Positions 45,969-56,632 of a stretch of DNA of 64,000 nucleotides are shown here, piece by piece. Both the position numbers and the translations under genes were made by a program. The stretch lies in assembly GCA_017436845.1 (NCBI GenBank), contig JAFSCJ010000005.1:124001-188000 (forward strand), read 5' to 3'. Origin of the DNA: Muribaculaceae bacterium. GTDB lineage: Bacteria; Bacteroidota; Bacteroidia; Bacteroidales; Muribaculaceae. The stretch's first letter is position 1. Each line of letters starts with the position of its first letter. The notes below the pieces were generated by a model. The model did no database searches, was not told the DNA's origin, and saw nothing but the letters and a program-made list of their open reading frames with translations.

Positions 45969-48611
45969 TTACTTAACATATTTAATCGTCTTGAATTCAA
46001 CGCCATCACTTACAACAATGATATATGCGCCATTTGCAAGACCTGACAGGTCGTAAGTCGATTCAGCAACAGCCGAAGCAATCAATTGTCCCGAGATAGA
46101 ATATATGCCCACTTGTGAAACATTTCCGGAAAGGACAAGAACTCCTTCACGTGTTACATACACCTCAGCCTTATCTGTCGTTACATCGTCGATACCGGCT
46201 TCTGAACTGTAAACAAAGTTCATAACAGTTGACCAATCGGTATATTTTGTTCCTGAACTTGTAGAGTATTCACCACGTGCACGAACATAATATGTTTTAC
46301 CATTTGACAATGAACTACTCCAACCACCTGTTGTTCCGCTACCCAATTCAGCTGTTTCAGTAGCATAACCGGTCAAACTTGTTGTTATTTTGCCTCCACG
46401 GCCTGTAGGAAAACTTGCACTTGTAGAAACCTCAACATTTACTTTTAACAAGCCCGCACTCCATGGAGTTATCTTTATTCTTTCATTTGAATAAAGAGTT
46501 ATCCCGTTTGCATTGGGACGAACAAACACAGGTGCAGAAACATTTGTAGGCTCTACAGTTCTGAACTGACACACTTCACCAATCGCAGTTATATCACCAC
46601 TCGTTGCAGTTACACGAGCATAATAAACACGATAACCCGATAATATGTTTGCAGGTATTTGATGAGATATTGATGTTGTTTTTGCAGTATAAACCATACT
46701 CAACGGAGCAAAATCAGCGTTCGTTGCTATTTCTAACAAGTAATCTACATCGGCATCAGCACCCTCCCATGTAATATTGGGAGTTAGGGAAACATCAACA
46801 GCTCCATTGGATGGATAGGTAATCTTCATATTCTCTCCTGCTACAAATGATGTAGATGCCGATGTTGTTTCCAATGCATTAGGAGCAATTGAAATAACTC
46901 TCCAATAATATGTATTACCTGAAATTAATTCGGGCAACAAAGTTGACGACAAACTATTTGTTGTAGTCTCAAATGAACCAATCATATTTGTGAAAGAAGC
47001 ATCTTTAGCTACTTCCACCAAATATTTTGTTCCCTGACCATTCCATTTGAAGCTAAACATTGGTGTTGTTTTTGCCCCATTTATAGGTGCTGTCAATGTT
47101 GCGGCAGTGATAGACTTCTGAGAAGATCCCATAAACAATGGAGAATATTCATTGCCGTAACGGTCATATACAGCAACGGCATAACGATATCCTGTTCTCT
47201 TATTACTTGGGATGTTATAGTAGTTTGAATATTTTATTCCTAATAAATACTCACGTTGACAAGAAAATTCTGCATCAGTGATATTTTCAGGCACGGCATA
47301 TACTGTGTAACGCATTCCGGAAATGGCATCCCAAGTGAGTTTAGCTCCATCAAATGAGATATTAGACACCATCATAGGATTTTTCTTATTATCCCATACA
47401 CGAATAGGTGTCAATGCTTTAGTTTGGAATACTGCATCTTTGAAAATTGCACCATATGTTTTTTGCGAACCGTTATATGAACTTGTGTAGTTTACAAATT
47501 GATCATACTGAAAGAATACAATACCAGCAGCATCTTGGTAACAACAATCACGATTAGTCAACACTTGTTGAATCAATGTTTCTGCATCTGTAACATATTC
47601 GAATGATGTACTGAAATAAATGTGACGATTAAATTTATATGCCGCAGATTTCCACCAATTCAGAAGAGAAGCAAACATATTTGGCCAATATATTTGAGGC
47701 GAAATAAAGTCAACAGTTCCTTCATCCATCCATGCCAATGGATCGCAATATAATGCGGCATAGTTCATATCTCCATAAGGAGCAGACGGAAGTCCATAGG
47801 TAGCAACTGTCGGAGAATCATATCGACCTGCCGGAGAAATACCGAAACACACATATGGTTTTGTTTCCTTAACCATTTTGTGCACACGGCTCACCATTTC
47901 ATTGACATTGGCACGACGCCAGTCGGCAATCGACATTGATGTCCCGCTTGCTTGATAATGAGAATAGTCAGGAGCACTTGAATTCTCATACATTCCCCCT
48001 TGTGGATAGAAATAATCATCAAAAACAAGACCATCCACATCATATTTTGTGATAATTTCTTTACACACATCTACTACGCGTTGTTTAACCTCTTCTATTG
48101 CAGGGTTCAACACTCGGTTTAATGATTTACCATTAATCAACCACTCAGGATGAGAAACCTCATAGTTCAATGGGTGGTCGCCATTAGATCCATTAATATC
48201 GTAATGATAACGATATGGGTTAACCCACGCATATACCTCAATACCATAAACGTGTGCTTGTTCTACAAGATATGCAAATGGGTCAAATGCAGGAGCTGTT
48301 CCTCGTTCTCCTGATACATGTTTCGACCATGGCTCGTATGATGATTCATACATAGCATCACAATTTGCACGCACATGGTAATATAGCACATTAATTCCTT
48401 GTGATTTAAAACTATTCAAACGACTTACAAGGAGTGTTTTTTGATCTTCAGCATTAACTGCTGTTAATGCTTGCGTCGGCCAATTATTACCCAAAAAAGC
48501 AGATACCCATATCGCACGATGCTCACGCGAAACTTCTGCTTTTAAAGCAACAGAAACACACATCAACATTGCCAATACCGACAACGCAATTTTATTAATT
48601 TTTAATTTCAT
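45969..48611 (-). CDS. GHL10 (GH10-like) family glycosidase with T9SS sorting domain
   Basis: 880 residues with signal peptide (about 1-25, SVALKA). The TIM-barrel domain (about 26-400) has HRAIWVSAFLGNNWP, INVLYYHVRANCDAMY, YGIEVYAWVNPYRYHYD and VDGLVFDDYFYPQ, the GHL10/DUF187 family pattern. Three or so Ig/FnIII-like domains follow (about 495-810). The last about 65 residues (VGIYSISGQLIAS, LANGAYIIVVSD, IKYVK) form a T9SS type A sorting tail, so it is likely surface-attached. Substrate of GHL10 members is little studied. The preceding gene ends 97 bp upstream, separated by a terminator hairpin. Confidence 0.88.
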   Translation of the reverse strand: MKLKINKIALSVLAMLMCVSVALKAEVSREHRAIWVSAFLGNNWPTQALTAVNAEDQKTLLVSRLNSFKSQGINVLYYHVRANCDAMYESSYEPWSKHVSGERGTAPAFDPFAYLVEQAHVYGIEVYAWVNPYRYHYDINGSNGDHPLNYEVSHPEWLINGKSLNRVLNPAIEEVKQRVVDVCKEIITKYDVDGLVFDDYFYPQGGMYENSSAPDYSHYQASGTSMSIADWRRANVNEMVSRVHKMVKETKPYVCFGISPAGRYDSPTVATYGLPSAPYGDMNYAALYCDPLAWMDEGTVDFISPQIYWPNMFASLLNWWKSAAYKFNRHIYFSTSFEYVTDAETLIQQVLTNRDCCYQDAAGIVFFQYDQFVNYTSSYNGSQKTYGAIFKDAVFQTKALTPIRVWDNKKNPMMVSNISFDGAKLTWDAISGMRYTVYAVPENITDAEFSCQREYLLGIKYSNYYNIPSNKRTGYRYAVAVYDRYGNEYSPLFMGSSQKSITAATLTAPINGAKTTPMFSFKWNGQGTKYLVEVAKDASFTNMIGSFETTTNSLSSTLLPELISGNTYYWRVISIAPNALETTSASTSFVAGENMKITYPSNGAVDVSLTPNITWEGADADVDYLLEIATNADFAPLSMVYTAKTTSISHQIPANILSGYRVYYARVTATSGDITAIGEVCQFRTVEPTNVSAPVFVRPNANGITLYSNERIKITPWSAGLLKVNVEVSTSASFPTGRGGKITTSLTGYATETAELGSGTTGGWSSSLSNGKTYYVRARGEYSTSSGTKYTDWSTVMNFVYSSEAGIDDVTTDKAEVYVTREGVLVLSGNVSQVGIYSISGQLIASAVAESTYDLSGLANGAYIIVVSDGVEFKTIKYVK

Positions 48612-48640
48612 AAATTATATTGTTGTTTATTTGCGAAAAA

Positions 48641-48676
48641 CAAAGGTAACCGCCATTATAGCGGCAGTTACCTTTG
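48641..48676 (-). terminator. Hairpin between the lipoprotein gene and the GHL10 gene
   Basis: Stem CAAAGGTAAC/GTTACCTTTG with an inner CGC/GCG, then five T on the minus strand: a terminator for the susC operon. The left arm also reads TACCTTTG on the minus strand, a possible -7 box for the GHL10 gene 30 bp downstream; no -33 box is seen. Confidence 0.7.
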
Positions 48677-48708
48677 ATTTTAATTTTTTAAACCTCTCTA
48701 ACTGATTA

Positions 48709-50475
48709 TTAGAATAGTTTTGAAAGCGTAGGATTAATAGTAATACCCATTCCGGCATCATCAGTTTCACCATAGCGTTTACATTTCTTTGTTTCTGGAT
48801 CATAGTAAACAATACCTGTATCAATTCCAGAATCGTCACTACTATCAGCACGGAAACAGAAATATACACGACCTGTTGATTCATCCAACGCAAATTGAGT
48901 TGTGTGAACTTGTTCATCAGCAGTTGTATTAACAGGATCAGCAAACATATTCACAGAATTTGATGATTTACTAGCCAACAAACCATCTGTATCCCCAGGT
49001 AAGTCATAACAATAGAATCCAGATGTCGCTGGTTCTATTCTCCAAACATACAACGCTTTACGCTTTTCATCTATTGTCATTGTACTCATTTTTATACCAG
49101 ACAATAAAGATGGATATGGCAGAGTTGCATCTTCTGCCTCTTTTGTCGTTTTATGAACATCTGTATCTTTATATCGAATAATTTGGTTTCCAGAATAATT
49201 TATACCAACCCACCAAATTCCTTTTGAGTCTTTATTAAAACCAACGGGAATTGCACCAAAAGCTACATTTGCTTTATAATAAGCTGCGAGTAAGTTAAAT
49301 TGCATTTCATATGAACCACGATACGCAACATCGCTACCTTGCGTTTCGGTCTTACCACGTTCACTTAACGCAATCTTACTGATCCCATTATTTCTATCAG
49401 AATAATACAAATCAGTACCTACAACCAAACCTCTATATGGGTCTCTAAATGCAGCTTGACCTGTATTTGATACCACTGTATTCACATTTGATCCATCTAT
49501 TCCCATTACTGTTATTTTTCCATCACCCAACACTGAGTTAGCATCGTTTATATAATAGTACTGCTTACCGGCATCAAGGATATAGATAAACTGACCTGCA
49601 TCATATTTACCATAACAAATATTGAAAGGCATCGACCCTGAACTTACACCCATATCAAATGGGAATACTTTAGTTCCTTTTGGGATTTTACTTTCATCCA
49701 CAATCTTAAGAGCTTTAATATTTCCATCTTTAACTGCATAATACAATGTAGGGGTTTCATAATTACATCCTACCTGCACATTAAAGTATGTATCTTCCAA
49801 TTTTCGATTTTCTCCGCCTTCTTCAATATTAAACCATGTTTCAATATCAATACGCTGAGATCCAATGTGTTTGAACTTCAATTCACCGGGATAATCAATA
49901 ATGTACTCTCCTGTGGATTCATCTTTTTTACCATATCCGATAAATTCTTTAATTTCAGAGCCATCGGCTGTTAATGTTCCTTCAGGGAAAGTCCATACAT
50001 ATTTAACTGCAAGCTCTTCTGGATTTGGTAACTCAAGTTTGAATTCTGTTGTAGTCTTGCTTATCTCAACAATATCATCACTTTGCTTAGCAATTGACAA
50101 TTTCGGAACAATATCATATATCAAAATAGGATATGTTTTAGAGTAAGTCTTTCCATCAATGCCATCGATTTTAAGAGTTACATTGTACTCATCTGCTACA
50201 TCATATTTATGAAGAGGATTAGGCTCATTAGATGTAGTTCCATCTCCAAAATCCCATGTTACAGAACCCTCTTTGGCAGAAGTATTGGTAAATTGAATTG
50301 TAGATACAACATAATAGTCAACAAGATACTTATCGCCGGATACTCCATATGTAAAATCAATATCCGGATCCGGGAATGTCTCAATTTCCGGTTCGTTGTC
50401 TACACAAGCTACTGATGCCATAGACACAGCAACCATGAGACAGTATTTCTTAAAATTTCTCATATCTGTTTTCAT
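48709..50475 (-). CDS. PKD-domain lipoprotein, SusE/F position (likely surface glycan-binding)
   Basis: 588 residues. Lipoprotein signal with MVAVSMASVACVDN (Cys near 24). PKD domain (about 40-120) with VTWDFGDGTTSNEPNPLHKY. A second Ig-like domain (about 120-225) and then a propeller-like C-terminal half (about 240-588: LYYAVKDGNIKALKI, DPYRGLVVGTDLYYSDRNNG, GIVYYDPETKKCKRYG). No enzymatic motif. Being downstream of susCD, it probably binds glycan on the cell surface. 8 bp after the preceding lipoprotein gene, so same transcript; a hairpin after it ends the operon. Confidence 0.75.
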   Translation of the reverse strand: MKTDMRNFKKYCLMVAVSMASVACVDNEPEIETFPDPDIDFTYGVSGDKYLVDYYVVSTIQFTNTSAKEGSVTWDFGDGTTSNEPNPLHKYDVADEYNVTLKIDGIDGKTYSKTYPILIYDIVPKLSIAKQSDDIVEISKTTTEFKLELPNPEELAVKYVWTFPEGTLTADGSEIKEFIGYGKKDESTGEYIIDYPGELKFKHIGSQRIDIETWFNIEEGGENRKLEDTYFNVQVGCNYETPTLYYAVKDGNIKALKIVDESKIPKGTKVFPFDMGVSSGSMPFNICYGKYDAGQFIYILDAGKQYYYINDANSVLGDGKITVMGIDGSNVNTVVSNTGQAAFRDPYRGLVVGTDLYYSDRNNGISKIALSERGKTETQGSDVAYRGSYEMQFNLLAAYYKANVAFGAIPVGFNKDSKGIWWVGINYSGNQIIRYKDTDVHKTTKEAEDATLPYPSLLSGIKMSTMTIDEKRKALYVWRIEPATSGFYCYDLPGDTDGLLASKSSNSVNMFADPVNTTADEQVHTTQFALDESTGRVYFCFRADSSDDSGIDTGIVYYDPETKKCKRYGETDDAGMGITINPTLSKLF

Positions 50476-50483
50476 TGTGTTAA

Positions 50484-51617
50484 TTAGTTAATAGTTACTG
50501 TATGCTTATCATAAGCAATACCCACATTACCGGCATTGTCAATCACTCGGAATTGAGCATTTAATGAATATTTTCTATCAAACGATATAGCATATCCATC
50601 TTTACCATTTTCTATCCATTGGTCAAATGTAATAACCTCAAGAAGCTTAGCAAATGCAGGTATATATTCAGCTCTTACAGTTGACACAATAGCTCCTTGG
50701 TCATCATCATAACGACACAATACCCATGGAGCTGAGTCATAACGGCGATAAGCTCTTTTTGTAACATCTCCTGTGTAAACTAAGTTTCCGGCTTCATCTT
50801 TCATAGTTTCAGCCTCTGAAATTTCGTTAATCACACTTGAGCCATCTTCTGCAATAGTGATGTAGTAATATCCCACAACTGCACTCTTAGAATCCTCAGT
50901 AGTTGTATACCACAAATCACTCTTATACGTGCCCGCAGCAGTTTTAGCATCGGGTTTTGAAATAATAGTATCTGGAAGGAGTGGAAGATCTACTCCAAAC
51001 TCATTATTTACTGCTTGAACTTGTTCATTTGTAAAATAGTAATCGCAATATACTTTTCGAAGAGCAGAATAATATGAATCCTTTTGTAAATAACCTATTA
51101 CTTCTTTTTTGAACTGAACATCAAAACTATCAGGAAAATAACTTTCAAAACGTTTAACAGTTATTTCATCCCATACCTTTGGAGACCATTTCAACGGTGA
51201 TAGAGTACTTGAGGTGGGAACCAATCCAGTAATAACATATTCAAAACCATCCCACACTGCATCTTCATGAGAGAATTCAGCCTTTTTGGCAGCAATACGC
51301 ACAGTATCGACTTCAGATACAGTTTTCGTATAACTTAAAAGGGTTCCTGCAAGTTTTACTGAGGCAGTAGATGTTTGTTCACGAATTTCAGAATACCACA
51401 CTTCACTATGATCAGGAGTGTACCCATCTTCAGTCCAATATTTTCCGCTGAAAGAGAATGACTCTCCAGCTTTACATGCGGTAGAACCAAGCTCCCAATA
51501 AACATTAGGCACATATTCGCCTATTGCAGCATTGTCGTCAATCGGGTCATGTTTCTCACACGAGCTGAAAACAAGAAGCCCTAACGACATAATTCCTAAT
51601 TTATATTGTATTTTCAT
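50484..51617 (-). CDS. Polysaccharide-locus lipoprotein of unknown family
   Basis: 377 residues from the ATG at 51617, chosen because it gives a clean lipoprotein signal (MKIQYKLGIMSLGLLVFSSCEK split after the Cys near residue 21); upstream ATGs at 51698 would add polar residues inside susD. The body is beta-rich with repeated Trp/Tyr-containing strands. I do not recognise the family; position after susD suggests a SusE-like surface protein or a secreted accessory. 43 bp after susD, 8 bp before the PKD gene. Confidence 0.7.
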   Translation of the reverse strand: MKIQYKLGIMSLGLLVFSSCEKHDPIDDNAAIGEYVPNVYWELGSTACKAGESFSFSGKYWTEDGYTPDHSEVWYSEIREQTSTASVKLAGTLLSYTKTVSEVDTVRIAAKKAEFSHEDAVWDGFEYVITGLVPTSSTLSPLKWSPKVWDEITVKRFESYFPDSFDVQFKKEVIGYLQKDSYYSALRKVYCDYYFTNEQVQAVNNEFGVDLPLLPDTIISKPDAKTAAGTYKSDLWYTTTEDSKSAVVGYYYITIAEDGSSVINEISEAETMKDEAGNLVYTGDVTKRAYRRYDSAPWVLCRYDDDQGAIVSTVRAEYIPAFAKLLEVITFDQWIENGKDGYAISFDRKYSLNAQFRVIDNAGNVGIAYDKHTVTIN

Positions 51618-51660
51618 AATTGATAATTTCAATTTAAAGATTTCTCTTTGTGACATAAAA

Positions 51661-53541
51661 TTATTCTGCAATAAGTGATGAACGAACACCATAATCAAGG
51701 GCCCAGTTCATCGGTTTTTGCAACCACTTATAGTCTTTATATGCTCCCACGCGAATAACCTCATTCATGTTATAGATATCTTCAGTTTGTGGGTCATAGT
51801 TTAGACGTTGAATCCATGTATTTTCCTTTTCAGCGTCAGTCAAACCATCTACCCAATAAGCTGAGTACAAGTTGTATGGACGACGAAGTGTGGGATAAAC
51901 AATTTCATTTGCATCGCCTATACCATAACCATTACGATTATTACTATAGTGGTAACGACGCATATCAGTCCATTGCTCCGGTTGCATATACATTGCAATC
52001 CATTTTTGAATCATCAAATCAGACAATGAATATTCATTTTCATTAAAGAACCAGTGTTTTTGTCCTATCTGATCACATCGTTTAGTGTTCAAGCTTCCTT
52101 GATTATCCAAGAATGCTGTTACCATACGTTCAAAACGTCCCATATTTAGCTTATTTACAGCTGTAGCTGTAGGCTTAGCTGCAACGTTACCTGAACCGGG
52201 ATAGAACCCTCCATTATCAGCTTTAAAGCGTTCAAGGTGACGTTCGATATTCCATTTAGTTGCGGTTTTTGCAAGTTCACAAGCTGTAGTTTTATTTCCT
52301 TTCCAGTATTCAGCTTCTGCTTTAATGAAATAAAGTTCCTCCATTGTAAAGATAGGATTATATCCATCATTCTTGGCATAAGCTCCCATAAATAATTCGG
52401 GATAATTAGCCTGTTTAAATGTAGAACCCGCTCCTATATTATTTTCCAAATAACGGATCATCGTTTCTTTGTCATCATTTGCTGCTGACACAGGGCCATC
52501 CATTGGAAGCATGAGTAGCATCAAACGAGGGTCAGCGCCATAGCCATTTCCACCATCAAAAAGTCCTTGTTTCAATTCAATTCCGGGATTTATAACTCCC
52601 ATACAGTCTTGGATAAAGAATTTTGAAGGAACTGCCGATGTTAATCCATTTGCACGTGATTCCCAAGAGTTGATTACTGGTTGAACAGGTCCCCATGGAC
52701 AATTCTGCTCACCTGAACCACCATCAAATTTATAACGTGGTTCGTTACCAAACCATTCACCATACATCAGGTCTCCTGTGCGCCATGCCGCAATCGCTTT
52801 GTCAACTGTATTTACAATTTCATCACAGATTTTAACACTACGATCAATATTAGGAAGATTACGAAGCAATAAACGAGCTTTTATTGCATACACAAGACCT
52901 TTCCATTTTTTAAGATCACCTGCATATACACGATCCTGAGAAACATCAATCAGCTTATTATTAGGATTGTTCACGACATCCTCATTTTCAAACAAGTCAA
53001 TCAATGCATCTGCTTCTTCAAACATCCATTTATATACAGCAGCTTGTGATTCATAACGAGGAGTCAACAATTCATTGCCATACATATCGCTATAGGCTTG
53101 AGCTTCATACAATGGCATATCACCAAATGCGTCAGTTGTCAATTGGGTTGACATCAAACGTACGGTACGACCGATTAAAGCATAGTTAGATGTTGATGAA
53201 CCAGAATCCTTTACTAAATTAACAATATTAGCACCCAAATCATAATAATGACGACGCCATTGTGGGTGACGATTAATATTCAAAAATTCCCAACCACTTC
53301 TATATGGGAGACCGCTTTGTTGAGCTTTTCCTGTTGTTGTCAAACATTGAGACAAAAACACATTATATTCTGCGTGGTCATACACTATTTGTTGTGCATA
53401 AAACACTACAATAGGAAGGCATAAATTCGGTGTATTTGTATGTGCTACATCCGGATTAACATTTTCGCTGAGAGTATCCTCGCAACTTGACATTGTTAAT
53501 CCTACTAAAAGAGACAATAGCAATATCTTAATTTTGTTCAT
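51661..53541 (-). CDS. susD: SusD/RagB family outer membrane lipoprotein (SusD-like_2)
   Basis: 626 residues. Lipobox in LLVGLTMSSCED, Cys near 20. SusD-like_2 features: NPDVAHTNTPNLCLP, RTVRLMSTQLTTDAFGDMPLYEAQ, DLKKWKGLVYAIKARLLL, EELYFIKAEAEYWKG and MYMQPEQWTDMRRYHY. SusD caps the SusC channel and binds the glycan on the surface. Starts 7 bp after susC stop, so strictly paired. Locus symbol is generic. Confidence 0.95.
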   Translation of the reverse strand: MNKIKILLLSLLVGLTMSSCEDTLSENVNPDVAHTNTPNLCLPIVVFYAQQIVYDHAEYNVFLSQCLTTTGKAQQSGLPYRSGWEFLNINRHPQWRRHYYDLGANIVNLVKDSGSSTSNYALIGRTVRLMSTQLTTDAFGDMPLYEAQAYSDMYGNELLTPRYESQAAVYKWMFEEADALIDLFENEDVVNNPNNKLIDVSQDRVYAGDLKKWKGLVYAIKARLLLRNLPNIDRSVKICDEIVNTVDKAIAAWRTGDLMYGEWFGNEPRYKFDGGSGEQNCPWGPVQPVINSWESRANGLTSAVPSKFFIQDCMGVINPGIELKQGLFDGGNGYGADPRLMLLMLPMDGPVSAANDDKETMIRYLENNIGAGSTFKQANYPELFMGAYAKNDGYNPIFTMEELYFIKAEAEYWKGNKTTACELAKTATKWNIERHLERFKADNGGFYPGSGNVAAKPTATAVNKLNMGRFERMVTAFLDNQGSLNTKRCDQIGQKHWFFNENEYSLSDLMIQKWIAMYMQPEQWTDMRRYHYSNNRNGYGIGDANEIVYPTLRRPYNLYSAYWVDGLTDAEKENTWIQRLNYDPQTEDIYNMNEVIRVGAYKDYKWLQKPMNWALDYGVRSSLIAE

Positions 53542-53548
53542 ATCTATA

Positions 53549-56500
53549 TTAGAATGTTACGTTAACATTAAAATTAAAACTGCGCATAGACGGTACACTA
53601 TAGTTGTCAACACCCATAGCACCTACACCACCAGTAGCAGAAGGCATTACCTGTGGATCAGAGCCTGAATATTTAGTCAACAAGAACAAGTTACGTCCTG
53701 TAAATGATGCACGAAGTCCTTTGATTGGGTTTCCAGAACCAAGCTTCTTCATCAAACGACCAAAATCATAAGATAGAGTTACGTGGCTCAAACGAATATA
53801 AGAACCATCTTCAATGAAATTAGATGAGATTTCAGCAAGATATGTATTAGCGATATTGTTATCCAAAATCACCGGAGTGGTATTTTTGCGATAGGTACCA
53901 TCACCATTTGCAACAACCCCATCAAATATTATTTCACGATTACGATATGTTTCCCAGAATTTGCTTTGACCATTTGCAATCAAACCACGACCTGTGTAGT
54001 TATAAACATCACCACCACAACGTCCATCAACCAAGAAAGAAAGTGTAACATCTTTCCATGTGAAAGTAGAGCCAAAACCTAATAAGAAATCAGGCTCACG
54101 GTCTCCAAGATGGTTATTTTTATTTGATGAGATAATAGGTAGGCCATCTTCACCGACAATTACTTGTCCATCGTCTGTACGCAAATAATCTTCCCCTGTC
54201 ATTGCCGTAGTAGAACCTCCTACTTGTGCAATACAATAGAAGTCATTACCATATTGGTTACCAAGATATTCTTTTTGATCATTTGGCAAACTCAATAGAC
54301 GACCACGATTTAGAGAGAAGTTCAAATTTGCAGTCCATTGGAAATCTTTTGTTTGCAAGATGTCTTGCGCAAGAGTTGCTTCAATACCATAGTTTTCAAT
54401 TTCACCGGAATTGAATGTACGCAAAATTGCTCCTGATGTTGGAGATACACGCATTGTTACAATTTGGTTATCAACTTTTGTTGAATAGTAAGCGACATCC
54501 AAGCGAGTGCGAGATTTGAAGAAACGCAAGTCAGCACCAATCTCCCATGAAGTAGTCATTTCCGGTTTAAGATCTTTGTCTGCTGTTGAATTTACAGCTG
54601 AAACGCCATAACCTCCATCAGGGAAAGTTGACCATTGTTTGAAAGATGGGTCAAACAAGTTAGCAGGAGCATCCTTACCTACTTTCGCCCAGTTACCACG
54701 AATTTTACCATAGTCAAACCAGCTGTTTTGCAACTTGAACAATTCAGAGAAGATAACACCGGCAGTTACTGAAGGATAGAAATATACAGGTTCTACGGCT
54801 TGTTTCAATGTAGAAGAACCGTCAACACGACCTGTTACTGACAATTGTGCCATTCCTTTATAGTCAAAACGAATCTCACCAAAATAGCCGAATTTATTTC
54901 TCTTTGAGTGATTCAAGTAAACGTCGGCATATTCAAACCAATCAGGATTCAAGTTATTCATTGAGAAGAAATCGCCTCCGAGCACATAGTCAACGCCACC
55001 AAATCCGGCTGAGTAACTTTTTGACTCAGAATATTCACCTCCAAGGAAGAAATTTAAATTATAATTATCATTAATCTTCCAATAATAGTTACCCGTCATT
55101 TGAACTGTTAAACGATCGCTTTGAGATGGATAGAACCAGTGTCCACCATTTCGAGATGCGATATCTGAAGCATAATTTTTAAGTTCTTCTTCAGTATACA
55201 ACTCTGTTGTAAATTCATCTTTACTATTGCGAGGATGTGTTGAAGATTCTGAATGACTATTAGTTTTATCATAACCAATTTTACCAACAAAAGTCAAGTT
55301 CTTGATTGGCTCATAAGAAATCTGACCATTAATCATAACACGATTTGATTGCGCTTCAGCTTCATCCATATAAAGGCTATAGTAAGGAGAAACTCCTGCG
55401 CCTAATTTTTGAGCGAGAGTCAATTCATCATAAGCGTCATAACGGCATTCCCAATTAGGCATACCATTTTCTAATCTATAGTTTGACATATCGCGATTAA
55501 TAGCCCAACCATAAACGCTTGACATAGAGTTACCGAAACTACGTGATTTTGTTTCAATGTAGTTTGTTGATAACGTAATTTTCATTTTTTCTGAAGGATT
55601 AAACTCACCTTTTACATATACACCAAGACGTTTTCTATAGTCATTATGAACTACACCTTCATTATCCATATAATTTGCAGATGCATAAGCAGAGAATTTT
55701 TCATTACCACCTGAAAGAGAAATATCATACTTTTGCATGAAACCTGTTCCAAGGAAATTTCCAACATTATCATATACTACATCCTCTTCACGCAAACGTG
55801 GACCCCAACCATTATTAGCATTGGTTACATACATACCGCTTGCACCTGAGATATATTTACTTTGGATTTCAGGAACATTTGCAGCTTCTGAGATTTCCCA
55901 GCCACCACTTGCAGTAACAGTTACAGTACCTTGTTTACCACTCTTAGTTGTAATCAAGATAACACCATTGGCACCTTCTTGACCATAAAGAGCAGAAGCA
56001 GCAGCACCTTTAAGCACTGACATTGTTTCGATATCGTTAGGGTTTATATCGGCAGCAGAAGAAGCACCACCACGAACAGGCATACCGTCGATTACGAACA
56101 ATGGCTCATTACTTTGTGATGAGTTAATAGAAGAAATCGCACGCACAATGATTTGCGATGCCGAGTTAGGAGAACCCCCTGCCATAGATACTTGCACACC
56201 GGCAACTTTACCTTGTAGTGAGTTAACGAAGTTGGCCGATTGACCGGCATTAACCTCATCAGAGTTTAGGGATTGTACAGCGAAGTTAAGTTTTTTCTTC
56301 TCTTGTACTTGTCCCATCGCTGTTACCACAACTTCTTCAAGCACTGTTGAGTTTTCTGACATTTGAACGTCAACAACGCTACGAGAGCCTACAGTAACAC
56401 TCATGGGATTCATTCCCACATAACTAAAGTTCAAGACTGCTTTGTCGTCAGGAACTTCTACCGAGTATTTTCCATCAAAGTCGGTTGCAACACCGGTACC

Positions 56501-56632
56501 ACCCTTTACCATGACGGTTACACCAATTAATGGCTCACCATCAGCGGCAGAAGTAACCGTACCTGTCACGGTGCGGGCATAACCCACTACCGCAAAGAGG
56601 GAAAATAACAGAAGCAATAGCTGTTTTTTCAT
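53549..56632 (-). CDS. susC: SusC/RagA family TonB-dependent outer membrane transporter
   Basis: 1027 residues from the ATG at 56632, which gives signal peptide MKKQLLLLLFSLFAVVGYA; the earlier in-frame starts add polar residues. N-terminal carboxypeptidase-regulatory-like domain (about 20-105), TonB box region STVLEEVVVTAMG, plug (about 120-240) with NSLQGKVAGVQVSM and PLFVIDGMPVRGG, then the barrel ending SFNFNVNVTF. Imports oligosaccharides in a complex with SusD. First gene of the operon susC-susD-lipoprotein-PKD lipoprotein. The signalling N-terminal STN domain is absent, so no anti-sigma type regulation is expected. Confidence 0.96.
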   Translation of the reverse strand: MKKQLLLLLFSLFAVVGYARTVTGTVTSAADGEPLIGVTVMVKGGTGVATDFDGKYSVEVPDDKAVLNFSYVGMNPMSVTVGSRSVVDVQMSENSTVLEEVVVTAMGQVQEKKKLNFAVQSLNSDEVNAGQSANFVNSLQGKVAGVQVSMAGGSPNSASQIIVRAISSINSSQSNEPLFVIDGMPVRGGASSAADINPNDIETMSVLKGAAASALYGQEGANGVILITTKSGKQGTVTVTASGGWEISEAANVPEIQSKYISGASGMYVTNANNGWGPRLREEDVVYDNVGNFLGTGFMQKYDISLSGGNEKFSAYASANYMDNEGVVHNDYRKRLGVYVKGEFNPSEKMKITLSTNYIETKSRSFGNSMSSVYGWAINRDMSNYRLENGMPNWECRYDAYDELTLAQKLGAGVSPYYSLYMDEAEAQSNRVMINGQISYEPIKNLTFVGKIGYDKTNSHSESSTHPRNSKDEFTTELYTEEELKNYASDIASRNGGHWFYPSQSDRLTVQMTGNYYWKINDNYNLNFFLGGEYSESKSYSAGFGGVDYVLGGDFFSMNNLNPDWFEYADVYLNHSKRNKFGYFGEIRFDYKGMAQLSVTGRVDGSSTLKQAVEPVYFYPSVTAGVIFSELFKLQNSWFDYGKIRGNWAKVGKDAPANLFDPSFKQWSTFPDGGYGVSAVNSTADKDLKPEMTTSWEIGADLRFFKSRTRLDVAYYSTKVDNQIVTMRVSPTSGAILRTFNSGEIENYGIEATLAQDILQTKDFQWTANLNFSLNRGRLLSLPNDQKEYLGNQYGNDFYCIAQVGGSTTAMTGEDYLRTDDGQVIVGEDGLPIISSNKNNHLGDREPDFLLGFGSTFTWKDVTLSFLVDGRCGGDVYNYTGRGLIANGQSKFWETYRNREIIFDGVVANGDGTYRKNTTPVILDNNIANTYLAEISSNFIEDGSYIRLSHVTLSYDFGRLMKKLGSGNPIKGLRASFTGRNLFLLTKYSGSDPQVMPSATGGVGAMGVDNYSVPSMRSFNFNVNVTF

